Position numbers and translations under genes: made by a program. From contig JADJTK010000016.1 of the NCBI GenBank assembly GCA_016711225.1, positions 62,001-126,000 of the forward strand: 64,000 nt of DNA, in the 5' to 3' direction. Positions 22,126 through 31,363 of this stretch are shown here, in pieces. Source of the stretch: Opitutaceae bacterium (lineage in GTDB: Bacteria; Verrucomicrobiota; Verrucomicrobiia; Opitutales; Opitutaceae). Position 1 is the first letter of the stretch, and each line of letters opens with the position of its first letter. The notes under the pieces were generated by a model, which did no database searches, was not told the origin of the DNA, and was given only the letters and a program-made list of their open reading frames with translations.

Positions 22126-25100
22126 ATGAGCTCCTGGACACGCCGGATAATGCTTCTGTGGCTGCTCGCTGAAATGGGCGGCCGGCTTTGCGGCGGGCAA
22201 GGGAAAGGCGCCCCGTGCACTCGGTTCTATTCCTACGATGAGATCGAGGGCATTTCCACCGGCGTGGAGCTTTCCTTCGATGCCGTCGGCCGCTTGGCGC
22301 TCGTCCAGAACAGCACCTATATTGTCCTGAATGACGAGTCCTGGTTGGAAGTACTCGGCAAGAATCCGACCGGAGTCCAGGTACGGCATGCGCGCTGCGA
22401 CCCGGCGGAAGGAACCTACTACGGCTCGGTCGGAGACTGGGGCAGGCTGGTTCCGGACCCGCAAGGACTGTTGGTCCCCGAGTCGCTGGTCCCGGCGGTG
22501 CGGCCGGACTGGACGTTGACCACGGAGTTTACGCAGATCGTCAGCGGGCCGGAGGGCGTGTGCTTCGGTGGCTGGCCGGGGGTGGTGTTGTGGAATCGCG
22601 CGACCGGGCGTACGACCTTTGTGCTGGTACCCGGCCTGGCTCAGATCTTCCTGCTCGACGGCCAGATCTATGTATCCTCGCATGGCCGAGGGGTGCAACG
22701 TGTCGACTTGCGCGAAGGCACGCTGTTGGCCCCGGATCAAAGCCCGTTGGCAGGCTTGGTGGTCGAGCGGGTGGCCCAGGTTGGCCCGGGGAGGGCGATT
22801 CTCTCGACCAGCGCGCGCGATCTGTTGCGGCTCGACCACGGGGTGGTCACCCGTTTGCCGGGCGTACCGTGGGAGAAGATCGGGGGGAGGATTGCCGCAC
22901 TGGAACCGATCCCCGGGGGCGCGGTGGCAATGGCGGTGGTTGGGGTGGGGTTATATATCATTGCCAGTGACGGGGAGGTGGTGGCGTTCTTTTCGGAGAC
23001 TGAGTATCGGGATATCAAGTCGTTGGCCTCGAATGAGCCCGGCGTGTTGTGGGCTGCCACGGAAAGCGGTCTGGTGAAGATCCTGCTGGGGCTCCCGGTC
23101 ACCCGCTTCAACCAAGCGAGCGGATTGCCCGTTTTCTGGCCCCAGTTTCTGGACTGGCGGGGGCGGCTTTGGGCCGTTTCCAACGGGCACCTTTATGAAT
23201 CCGTTGACGTTGCTCCCGGTTTGCCGGCGCGCTTCGAGCTCGTTGCGGGGCAACCCAGTCCAGGGGTGTGGGGCGTGGCGGCTTGCGGTGATTGGCTTCT
23301 GGTTGCCAATGGCAGCGGGGTCTTCGCTAAGGAACTGGAGGGCGGGTTCCGACAGGTGGTCTCAGGTCTGGAAGTGGCCCGTCTTGTCATGGTCGAGTCG
23401 GGGCTTTGCTTTGCCATCGGCATGAACGAGATCGCCGTACTCAGCCGGTGCGCACAGGGGTGGCGCGAATGCGCGGAACGGGTGCCGGGATTCGGGTATC
23501 CGGCGGTGGTGCATGCTTCGAAGGCGGCGGCCTGGATCGAGGTCGGGGCGAATCTCGTGGGCCGGGTTTCGCTTGAATCCGGTGTGATCAAGGTCCGCGT
23601 CATCGATTCCTTCCCCTGGCGGGATCCTCGGTGGATACACGTTAGCGTGCTGGGGGGGACGGTGGTGTTGAGCGGACCGGAGTCCGGTCGGGTGTTCTAC
23701 GACGAGGAGACGCTGCAGCTCCGGGAGCATGCCCCGGTGGAGGAGGTGCTGCAGCAGTACCAGGGGGTCTGGCCGGCAAGGATTGCGGGCGATCCGCAGG
23801 GCACCTTGTGGCTCTCGCATGCCCAGGGCGTCGGCCTGTTTCGGCGGGAGTCCGGCGGGTATGTCGATGAGTCGAACCTGTATCGAATCGTCGATCGCTA
23901 TATTCCCCAGATCCAGGTGGTCCCCGGCCAAGGCGTGTTCCTCTCGACTGGAAGCGAGATCTTTGACGTGGAAGAACCGGACCGTAGCCGTCGAGGCGAA
24001 CCGGAGCGGTTCGTGCCGACGATTGTCTCGGCGGTGGATACCGCCTCGGGGCGGCTGCTGGTCCCTGCGGGCGGCTTCGTGAACGGGAGCGTGTTTCCGT
24101 ATGACCGCAATAGCCTAACCCTGCGGCTCTTTGCCGGCAGCTATTCGGCGCGGCGGGCCCCGCCGTATGAGGTTCGCACCAACGGGGGTAAATGGGAGCG
24201 CCTGGATGGCTCGACCTTGACGTTGCCCAATCTGCGCGAGGGGAGCTACCAGGTGGAGATCCGTTTGGCGGACAAGCGCGGGCCCCTCGGGCGGGCGACG
24301 CGGATCGATTTCTCGGTGGAGCCTCCCTGGACCAGGACCTGGCAAGGCTATCTGGCCTATTGCGTAGTCGCAGCCATAGGACTCGGGGCTTTTGCGCGCT
24401 GGTTGGGGCGCCGGGCCCGCCGCCGCAACGCGGCGCTCGAAGCCCTGGTGGGGGAGCGAACCGAGCAGTTGCAGGCGACCATGCGGCGGCTCGAGGAAGA
24501 AACGCGCAACTCCGCGACCCTGGCGGAGCGAAACCGCTTGGCGGGCGAGATTCACGACACCTTGGAGCAAAGCCTCAGCGCCCTCTCGCTGCAGTTGGCC
24601 TCGGCGGCACGTCTCCCCGAATGTACCGAGAGCGTGCGCGCCGGACTGGCGATTGCGCGCAACATGGTCGCCTTCAGCAAGGATGAGGTGCGTAACGCAG
24701 TCATGGACCTGCACTCGCCGCAAATCGAGGCGGAGGGGATTCTCGGCGCGCTGGAGCGGTTGGTCGGCCAGTCCCTGCCGGGCGAGATCCAAGGCACGGT
24801 GAAGGCCGAGGGGGTCACCCGTGTGCTCGGCTCGAAGATCGAGCATCATCTCCTGCGCATCGCCCAGGAGGCGGTCGCCAATACCGTCAAACATGCCGAG
24901 GCGCGGCATATCGACGTGCATCTGCGATATTTGGACGAGGAGGTGGTGCTCGCGATCGTCGATGATGGGAAAGGGTTCGATCCGATAGCCGCGCGCCAGC
25001 TTCCACCAGGGCACTTCGGCCTCAAGCTCCTGCGCGGGCGGGCCGCGAAGCTTGGGGGAAAGATGGAGATTGCCAGTGGTCCACAACAAGGCACGCGTAT

Positions 25101-25128
25101 AGAGATTCACGTCCCCACGGATCGTTAA
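22126..25128 (+). CDS. Sensor histidine kinase with beta-propeller and Y_Y_Y domain (1000 aa)
   Basis: After an N-terminal signal/anchor (residues about 8-25) comes a periplasmic region of about 600 residues with repeated strands of the two-component-regulator propeller type. A Y_Y_Y domain follows (about 660-735), then one membrane helix (about 740-762) and a coiled coil. The cytoplasmic part is a HisKA_3 dimer domain with His810 (LAGEIHDTLEQSLSAL) and an ATPase domain (EAVANTVKHAEA, VDDGKGFD, GHFGLKLLRGRA). It is a NarX/DesK-type kinase, not a one-protein hybrid regulator. By position it should sense a glycan product and phosphorylate the regulator encoded 13 bp downstream. Confidence 0.92.
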   Translation: MSSWTRRIMLLWLLAEMGGRLCGGQGKGAPCTRFYSYDEIEGISTGVELSFDAVGRLALVQNSTYIVLNDESWLEVLGKNPTGVQVRHARCDPAEGTYYGSVGDWGRLVPDPQGLLVPESLVPAVRPDWTLTTEFTQIVSGPEGVCFGGWPGVVLWNRATGRTTFVLVPGLAQIFLLDGQIYVSSHGRGVQRVDLREGTLLAPDQSPLAGLVVERVAQVGPGRAILSTSARDLLRLDHGVVTRLPGVPWEKIGGRIAALEPIPGGAVAMAVVGVGLYIIASDGEVVAFFSETEYRDIKSLASNEPGVLWAATESGLVKILLGLPVTRFNQASGLPVFWPQFLDWRGRLWAVSNGHLYESVDVAPGLPARFELVAGQPSPGVWGVAACGDWLLVANGSGVFAKELEGGFRQVVSGLEVARLVMVESGLCFAIGMNEIAVLSRCAQGWRECAERVPGFGYPAVVHASKAAAWIEVGANLVGRVSLESGVIKVRVIDSFPWRDPRWIHVSVLGGTVVLSGPESGRVFYDEETLQLREHAPVEEVLQQYQGVWPARIAGDPQGTLWLSHAQGVGLFRRESGGYVDESNLYRIVDRYIPQIQVVPGQGVFLSTGSEIFDVEEPDRSRRGEPERFVPTIVSAVDTASGRLLVPAGGFVNGSVFPYDRNSLTLRLFAGSYSARRAPPYEVRTNGGKWERLDGSTLTLPNLREGSYQVEIRLADKRGPLGRATRIDFSVEPPWTRTWQGYLAYCVVAAIGLGAFARWLGRRARRRNAALEALVGERTEQLQATMRRLEEETRNSATLAERNRLAGEIHDTLEQSLSALSLQLASAARLPECTESVRAGLAIARNMVAFSKDEVRNAVMDLHSPQIEAEGILGALERLVGQSLPGEIQGTVKAEGVTRVLGSKIEHHLLRIAQEAVANTVKHAEARHIDVHLRYLDEEVVLAIVDDGKGFDPIAARQLPPGHFGLKLLRGRAAKLGGKMEIASGPQQGTRIEIHVPTDR

Positions 25129-25141
25129 CGGGAGCCCACCC

Positions 25142-25780
25142 ATGCCATCGCCCAGTTCCACCAAGAAGATACGCGTGCTGCTGGTCGACGACCATGTGCT
25201 GATCCGAATCGGGCTGACCTACGCCCTGAATGGACAGCCCGACATCGAGGTGGTGGGCGAGGCCGAGGACGGCGCGACGGCGACGGCGGTGTATCGGGAA
25301 TGCCGCCCGGACGTGGTCATCCTGGACCTTCGAATGCCCGGGGAGAACGGGCTGCAGACGATCGCCCGACTGCGACAACACTTCGCGGAGGTTCGCATCC
25401 TGGTCCTAACCAACTACGGCTCCGGGGAGGAGATCGAGGGCGCCTTCAAGGCGGGTGCGCTCGGGTTTCTGCCCAAGGATGCGCCGCTGGAGGTGCTGTT
25501 GGAGTCGATTCGGGACGTCAGCGCGGGCAAGCAGTGTTTTCCGCGCGCGGTGTCGGAGCGCTTGGCTTACCAGGTGTCGACGCAGCTCTCCGTTCGGGAA
25601 ACCGAGATTCTGCGCCTGATCGGCAAAGGGCGGAACAACAAGGAAATTGGCCGGACGCTCGACGTGGCCGAGGCCACCGTCAAAGGCCATGTCTCGAAGT
25701 TGTTGTACAAATTGGGTGTGGAGGATCGGACTCAGGCCGTACTGGCGGCCATGAAGAAGGGGCTCATCCACCTCGAGTAG
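25142..25780 (+). CDS. NarL/FixJ-type response regulator (212 aa)
   Basis: Receiver domain at residues 10-125 with the acidic pocket (VLLVDDHVLIR), phospho-acceptor Asp62 (VVILDLRMPGENG), Thr90 region (ILVLTNYG) and Lys112 region (GFLPKDAP). LuxR-type HTH at about 148-205 (LSVRETEILRLIGKGRNNKE, then VKGHVSKLLYKLGVEDRTQA). It is the partner of the upstream kinase; a GGGAG ribosome-binding site lies 9 nt before ATG. A perfect palindrome 187 bp after its stop, in front of the TonB receptor gene, is a likely target. Confidence 0.94.
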   Translation: MPSPSSTKKIRVLLVDDHVLIRIGLTYALNGQPDIEVVGEAEDGATATAVYRECRPDVVILDLRMPGENGLQTIARLRQHFAEVRILVLTNYGSGEEIEGAFKAGALGFLPKDAPLEVLLESIRDVSAGKQCFPRAVSERLAYQVSTQLSVRETEILRLIGKGRNNKEIGRTLDVAEATVKGHVSKLLYKLGVEDRTQAVLAAMKKGLIHLE

Positions 25781-26152
25781 GTTGTTCGGTGGCGGGCGTT
25801 GATGCGGCGCGCCATCGTCGGCCGGAGGTGTGGCGGATAGTCGGTGGGTGTCTGGAATCTCCAGGGGCTGGGAGGTACGCCCTGTTTTGGACGCCGTGGG
25901 TGGGGGCGGGGACCGAGCCGATCACCGGCGCTCCCGGTGGTGTGGCCGGCTATAAACTCCGGCCGACGACCAATACCTAGGTATTGGTCGAAGCGCGCCC
26001 AATGCTACATTGAAGTCGGGGGGGGCGGGTCGCTTAGTGCGGGCGCGCCTCCATTGTCCCTAAAAGGGGCAATACACTACAGTTACCCCGCCACGATTGT
26101 TCCGACCGGAGTGCGCGAGGCCGGGGAATCCTCAATACGCTAACCCTACATC
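25781..26152. promoter_or_regulatory. Upstream region of the TonB receptor gene
   Basis: A 372-bp gene-free stretch between the response regulator and the receptor gene. It contains the 24-bp palindrome listed separately and a GCCGGC-TATAAACTCC-GGCCG near-hairpin just before it (about 25946-25964). A G-rich run (GGGGGGGCGGG near 26020) follows. A promoter is expected here, but no clear -10/-35 pair could be chosen. Confidence 0.5.
25967..25990. promoter_or_regulatory. 24-bp perfect palindrome, probable operator
   Basis: CGACCAATACCTAGGTATTG plus GTCG reads the same on both strands. It is centred on CTAG at 25977-25980, 163 bp before the receptor start codon and right after the two-component genes. 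Two-fold symmetry suits a dimeric NarL-type regulator. No second copy was noticed in front of the enzyme operon. Role as operator is inferred from symmetry and position. Confidence 0.65.
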
Positions 26153-29100
26153 ATGCTCAAGAAACGCCCACACCCCAGTGCCGTCCGGCGCCTGCTGGCC
26201 ATGGCCGGTGCCGCCGTCACCACGGGACTTGTCGCCCAGACTGCCCCGACGGCAGCGGACAAGCCCGCCCCATCTGCTGCCGGGGAAGAGGATGTCGTCA
26301 TCCTCAGCCCGTTTGAAGTGACCGCCGAATCCTCGACCGGTTACGCCGCCACCCAGACGCTGGCCGGGTCCCGCATCAACACCCGGTTGGAGGACGTCGG
26401 TTCTGCCATCTCGGTCGTGACCGCGGAATTCCTCAAGGATACCGGAGCCACCGACAACAAGACCCTTCTCGCCTACACCACCAACACCGAGGTGGGCGGG
26501 ACGCAGGGCAATTTCAAGGGGGTCACGGGAGGCAAATCCGAAGATGAAGGTGGGCGGCTGGTGAGTCCCAACGGCACCACTCGTGTGCGCGGCCTGACCA
26601 GTGCCGACAACACGCGGAACTTCTTCAGCTCCGATATTCCGTGGGACGGCTACAACACCGACCGCATCGATATGCAGCGCGGCGCCAACTCGATCCTGTT
26701 CGGTCTGGGCAGCCCGGCGGGCATTATCAACACCACGACGAAATCCGCTCAGCACCGCACCTTTGGTTCCGTCGAGTTCCGTTACGGCGCTTTTGGGGCG
26801 AACCGAGTGTCGTTGGACTACAATCAGAATCTCCTCGACGACGAACTCTCGGTCCGGGTCAACCTCCTGCGCAACGACGAGCAGTACAAGCAGCAACCGG
26901 CCTACAGCCTGGATCGCCGCATGTTCGCAACGTTGCGATACGACCCGAAGTTCCTCAACCGTGGCGGCAGCCGGACCTCGATCAAAGTCAATTTCGAGAA
27001 TGGCACGGTGCGAAGCAGCAACCCGCGGACGATCACACCGACCGACTGCTTCACCACGTGGTGGAGCAAGGTCGACCAGGCCGCCTACGACCCCAACCGG
27101 GTCCAGAACAGCGGCTATTTCTACACGCTCGATGCCAGCGGCAAGCCGACCTACGGCACGGACGGCAAACAGACCGGCGGGTACTATCCGGCCGATGCCG
27201 GCCAGTACAACGTTGGCAAGTTCAATACCCAGGTCTGGCTCGGCGCGCCCTCCTTCTACGGCGGCATTTGGATGCCGGTGCCTGAGGGCACCACGACGCC
27301 GTCGGCGTACCTGCAGCCGGAATATGCCACCATTGGCGGGCTCAAGTCGACCGGAGCGATCGACGGCGGCATCGGCGGACTCCCGTTCTCGCGCCGCGTG
27401 ACGATGGCGACTTCGGCCTACGTTGCCGAACGCGATCCCAGCATGCCCTACCGGGCACAGGGCGTTTGGAAGGCCACCACGCTCTCGGATCCTTCGATCT
27501 TCGACTTCTATAACAATCTGCTCGAAGGCGAAAACAAGAGCGAGTGGCAGAACTTCAAGAATTTCAACGCCAGCCTCACCCAGACCTTCTTCAAGGAGAA
27601 GGTGGGCTTCGAGGCCGCCTACGCGGTCGAGCTGTACCGCCGCGGTCAGTACTCGTTTGGCAACACCCTCTTCGTCGACATCAACTCGAAGATGATCGGC
27701 GGCGCGGCGAACCCGAACTTCGGGAAGGCTTACGTGGAGAGTGGCAATACCTGGGGCAACGGGCTTTCCGGCATCACCCACGAGTCGTCCCGAATGACGG
27801 CCTTCGCGACCCACGACTTCAACGAGGGCGGAAAGAAGGGGTGGGTCTGGAAACTGATGGGCAAGCACATCCTCAGTGGCCTCTATAGCCAAGAGATGTA
27901 CCGCTCCGACAGCCGAAGCTTCAAGCGGTACGGTACGGAGGACTCGTTCTCCCAGTTGGTGGCGCTCAATCCCGCGACCACGGTGCGGGGGCTCAATGCC
28001 AACGAGCGCGCTGTGAGCACGACGGTCTATCTGTCCGACTCGCTGGCCGGCGCGAGCTCGCCGGAGGGTCTCTATGTTCCCCGCGCTGGTGGGGCCGTTC
28101 AGGTTTCCGACAACGCGCAGTTCAGGTACTTCGACGCGACCTGGAACTCGAACGTGAACCCGGCTGATCCTTGGACCAGCACCTACAACAACGAAGTGCT
28201 CACCCAGTCCGAGAACCCCGCCAACTATGTGGGCTGGAAAGACGCTCCGGTGAACATCCTCAGCGCCGAGGATGGAGATGCCGGCGCACTCACCTTCGGC
28301 GCCACGCTCAACAAGCGCAAGGTCGACTCCCGCGCGGCGGTGCTCCAATCTTACTTCTGGGATGGTGCGATCGTCGGAATGTATGGTATCCGGCACGATA
28401 ATGTGAAGTCCTGGGCGGCCTCAGCCTTCGTGCCGACCGCTTGGCCGGCGGCGGACCATGTCGACCTGGGTTACATCATTCCGTCGGGCAGGGTGGATGC
28501 CGGCATGCAGCAGTATTCCACGGTTGGGCGCACCTACCAGCTCACGCGGGCCAACTCGCCGAGTTGGAGCGTGGTGGCGAAGCTGAACAAGTTCCTGGGC
28601 AAATTCGGTGAGCGTCTCCCGGTCAACGTGAGCCTCTTCTATAACGAGTCTCGGAACTTCCAAGTCGCCGGCACCCGTAACGATATCTACGGCCAGCCGC
28701 TCCCTCCGCCCTCCGGCCAGACCAACGACCGTGGTCTCATGCTCTCGACCAAGGATGAGCGCTTCTCGCTGAAAATTAACAAGTACCAGACGTCGGTTCT
28801 CAACTCGAGCAACTCGATCCTGGCTACGTGGTTCCTGCTTGGCGGTGGCAACTTCATCCAGCGCAACGAGGACCGGGCGGATGCGTACGAGTACCACCTC
28901 ACTTCGGTCGGCGATCCGAACTCCGTGGCGGAGACTGGCACGACCACGGGCTCGTGGACCTGGCGCTACGCACCGCGTACGATCAACGGTGTGCCGGAGA
29001 CGCAGGAACAGTCGGATGCCTTGGCGGCTTCGGCGGTGGCGGCTTGGCGCTCCTATACCAAAGAGCCGATCGTGCAGCGCATCCTGAAGGCGTGGGGCTT

Positions 29101-29836
29101 CAATGACTTTAATGGCATTGCTCCGACCACGATGTCGACGCCCGTGTCGAACTTCACCGCCACGGAGGACCAGCTCTCCAAGGGTTGGGAGTATGAGTTC
29201 ACTGCCAATCCCACTAAGAGCTGGCGCATCACGTTCAATGCCTCCGACACCAAGGCCCAGCGCAACAACGTCGGCGGTGCGGCTCTGCAAGAGTTTGTCG
29301 ATCTGACCAATCGCTACGAGAACGGCCCGGTGGGGGATATGCGCCAATGGGGTGGTGGCCAGACCACGCCGGATCACCCCGGCCTAAACAGCTGGAACGG
29401 TAACTTCTATCAGACCTACGCCCTGATGCGTCTGCAGGAGGGAACCAATACTCCGGAGATCCGTCGCTGGCGCTTCAATGTCATCACCAACTACGGCTTC
29501 ACCACGGGGCGGTTCAAAGGCGTCAACGTGGGTGGTGGCTACCGTTGGGAGGACAAGATTGCCATCGGGTATCCGATGAAGACCAATGCCGACGGCTCGG
29601 TCGGATTCGACATCGAGAATCCCTACTACGGCCCGACCTCCGGGCATTTCGATCTGTGGTTCGGCTACGAGCGCAAGCTCACCGCGAAGCTCGACGGGCG
29701 GGTGCAGTTCAACCTGCGCAATGCCTTCGACGGCAACAAGCTGGTGCCGCTGACCACGCAGTATGACGGCACCGTGGCCGCCTGGGGTATCGCCCCGGTG
29801 CGCACATGGACGGTGACCAATACCTTCAGCTTCTGA
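26153..29836 (+). CDS. TonB-dependent outer-membrane receptor (1227 aa)
   Basis: Signal peptide (residues about 1-29, ending GLVAQ), then a TonB-box-like VVILSPFEVTAE (about 48-60), a plug domain (LAGSRINTRLEDVGSAISVV to about residue 260) and a long beta-barrel that ends in VTNTFSF with terminal Phe, typical of outer-membrane proteins. The length and the LSPFEV box are characteristic of the expanded receptors of Opitutaceae. There is no SusD-like lipoprotein beside it. It is the presumed importer of the oligosaccharides released by the enzymes encoded downstream. Confidence 0.9.
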   Translation: MLKKRPHPSAVRRLLAMAGAAVTTGLVAQTAPTAADKPAPSAAGEEDVVILSPFEVTAESSTGYAATQTLAGSRINTRLEDVGSAISVVTAEFLKDTGATDNKTLLAYTTNTEVGGTQGNFKGVTGGKSEDEGGRLVSPNGTTRVRGLTSADNTRNFFSSDIPWDGYNTDRIDMQRGANSILFGLGSPAGIINTTTKSAQHRTFGSVEFRYGAFGANRVSLDYNQNLLDDELSVRVNLLRNDEQYKQQPAYSLDRRMFATLRYDPKFLNRGGSRTSIKVNFENGTVRSSNPRTITPTDCFTTWWSKVDQAAYDPNRVQNSGYFYTLDASGKPTYGTDGKQTGGYYPADAGQYNVGKFNTQVWLGAPSFYGGIWMPVPEGTTTPSAYLQPEYATIGGLKSTGAIDGGIGGLPFSRRVTMATSAYVAERDPSMPYRAQGVWKATTLSDPSIFDFYNNLLEGENKSEWQNFKNFNASLTQTFFKEKVGFEAAYAVELYRRGQYSFGNTLFVDINSKMIGGAANPNFGKAYVESGNTWGNGLSGITHESSRMTAFATHDFNEGGKKGWVWKLMGKHILSGLYSQEMYRSDSRSFKRYGTEDSFSQLVALNPATTVRGLNANERAVSTTVYLSDSLAGASSPEGLYVPRAGGAVQVSDNAQFRYFDATWNSNVNPADPWTSTYNNEVLTQSENPANYVGWKDAPVNILSAEDGDAGALTFGATLNKRKVDSRAAVLQSYFWDGAIVGMYGIRHDNVKSWAASAFVPTAWPAADHVDLGYIIPSGRVDAGMQQYSTVGRTYQLTRANSPSWSVVAKLNKFLGKFGERLPVNVSLFYNESRNFQVAGTRNDIYGQPLPPPSGQTNDRGLMLSTKDERFSLKINKYQTSVLNSSNSILATWFLLGGGNFIQRNEDRADAYEYHLTSVGDPNSVAETGTTTGSWTWRYAPRTINGVPETQEQSDALAASAVAAWRSYTKEPIVQRILKAWGFNDFNGIAPTTMSTPVSNFTATEDQLSKGWEYEFTANPTKSWRITFNASDTKAQRNNVGGAALQEFVDLTNRYENGPVGDMRQWGGGQTTPDHPGLNSWNGNFYQTYALMRLQEGTNTPEIRRWRFNVITNYGFTTGRFKGVNVGGGYRWEDKIAIGYPMKTNADGSVGFDIENPYYGPTSGHFDLWFGYERKLTAKLDGRVQFNLRNAFDGNKLVPLTTQYDGTVAAWGIAPVRTWTVTNTFSF

Positions 29837-29861
29837 GTGGGGGCTGTTGATTAAGTTTGCA

Positions 29862-29895
29862 GCGGCGGACCGCGAGTGCGGTGCGCCGCCTTTTT
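29862..29895 (+). terminator. Rho-independent terminator after the receptor gene
   Basis: GCGGCG-GA-CCGC-GAGT-GCGG-TG-CGCCGC followed by CTTTTTG: a GC-rich stem with one internal mismatch and a T run, 26 bp after the receptor stop. It separates receptor expression from the enzyme genes that follow. Confidence 0.8.
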
Positions 29896-30120
29896 GTGCC
29901 TGGCCGGTGGCCCCGCGATTGATCGCGGCCGGGCGTCCGGCGGGCGGTAGCAGCCTTCTTTTACCCGCTTCCGTTCTGTCTGTTCGCTCAAGCCCCACTC
30001 ACTGTGATCGCCGTTCTCGTGACCGTCTGCTAGGCCAAACCGGTTTTCGCGACCCAGGGCGATCGACGCTTTCTCATCAGGTTTCAGTCTGACCGCTGAT
30101 TCTCCCGAACTCTTCCCTTC

Positions 30121-31302
30121 ATGACACGGCCATCCCGAGTTCGAGCTCTGCTCTTGCTGCTGCTCGCGAGCGCAGCCACCGCCTTCGCCCAGACTCCGGC
30201 TTCCACGCCTCAGGCCTCCCTCGGCCTCCCGCCGAAACTGGCGGTTTCCGCGCCGGTGGCGCCGGCGGCATCACGTGTGTTTCGTTACACCAACCCGATT
30301 ACCCGCGATCCCGCACTTTCGCTGCGCGACCACTGCATCATCAAGGTCGGCGCACAGTGGTTCTGCACGGGCACGTCGAATCCGGTATGGACCGGTCCCA
30401 ATCCCGGCGTTCGCCTGCTCGTCTCCGACGACCTGATCCATTGGCGGCACCACTCCTGGCTCATCGAGGCGAACCAGTTGCCGCCGGATTGTCCCTACAA
30501 CGGCCGGTTCTGGGCTCCGGAGATCCATCGCCTCAAGGGCAGGTTTTGGATGACGGTGAACAGCGGCAAAGTCACCGCCGAGGACCCGAAGGGAATGGGC
30601 ACGCACAGCATCTGGCTCTTCGTCGCCGATGCGGTCACCGGGCCGTATACGCTCGTGAAAGGGCCGCTCACACCGCAGTACAACAACGACGCCACGCTCT
30701 TCGAGGATGACGATGGCGAGACCTACCTGTATTGCAGCGGCAACGGCCTATGGCAGGCGAAGATCGACCTCGCGACCGGCAACCTTGCCGCCCCGATCGA
30801 AAAGTTCCTCGACAAGAAGCAGCCCGGTTGGCCCGAGTGGATGATCGGCGGGATCGAGGGCCCGTTCGTGATCAAGCGCGATGGAGTGTACTTCATGTTC
30901 TTCTCCACCTGGACCCGCGGCTACGAGGTGGCGCTGCTTCAGTCGAAGCATCCGCTCGGCCCCTGGGAGCTGGTTTCGCCAGAACCGATCTTCGGCACGC
31001 GCAAAAAGGGCTACCGACCGGAGCTCGCCACCGAGGGCGGTTATGCCCACCTGCAATTCAGCGACACCGATGACCCGTATTGTGAGACCGGCCACAATGC
31101 TCTTTTCGAGGGGCCCGATGGCCAACTCTGGAGTTCATGCCACTACCTCATGGACGAGAAGCGCCCCTATCCCTACTGCCCCGAGCTGAAGGAGTGGGAG
31201 CGGCTGCCCCAGCTCGGAATCGAGCCAGTCATCTACAAGGACGGCCGCTTTCATATCCATAAGGCCAGTTGGACGGAGCAGGTTATCGAGTTCGGCCGAT
31301 AA
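30121..31302 (+). CDS. Glycoside hydrolase family 43 enzyme (393 aa)
   Basis: Exported: signal peptide at residues 1-24 (LLLLLLASAATAFAQ). The five-bladed propeller domain has the family acidic residues: an N-terminal Asp region (NPITRDPALSLRDHC), YNNDATLFEDDDGETYLYC for the second Asp, and the general-acid Glu in IGGIEGPFVIKRDG. GH43 enzymes are inverting beta-xylosidases or alpha-arabinofuranosidases; which activity cannot be read from sequence. First gene of the enzyme run, 285 bp after the receptor, beyond a terminator, so it probably has its own promoter. Confidence 0.9.
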   Translation: MTRPSRVRALLLLLLASAATAFAQTPASTPQASLGLPPKLAVSAPVAPAASRVFRYTNPITRDPALSLRDHCIIKVGAQWFCTGTSNPVWTGPNPGVRLLVSDDLIHWRHHSWLIEANQLPPDCPYNGRFWAPEIHRLKGRFWMTVNSGKVTAEDPKGMGTHSIWLFVADAVTGPYTLVKGPLTPQYNNDATLFEDDDGETYLYCSGNGLWQAKIDLATGNLAAPIEKFLDKKQPGWPEWMIGGIEGPFVIKRDGVYFMFFSTWTRGYEVALLQSKHPLGPWELVSPEPIFGTRKKGYRPELATEGGYAHLQFSDTDDPYCETGHNALFEGPDGQLWSSCHYLMDEKRPYPYCPELKEWERLPQLGIEPVIYKDGRFHIHKASWTEQVIEFGR

Positions 31303-31363
31303 TTCCTGTCGGTAGTTCGCGCGCCGCGCCAGCGCCGACATCCTCGTTCGCATTTCTCTCTCA

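Noticed and set aside
29862..29895. Hairpin after the receptor gene as a riboswitch
   Set aside because: A simple GC stem followed by a T run right after a stop codon is a terminator; no aptamer-like structure seen.
26153..31302. A SusD-like lipoprotein next to the TonB receptor
   Set aside because: No lipobox protein of the right size is present. The receptor gene is followed by a terminator and then GH43.
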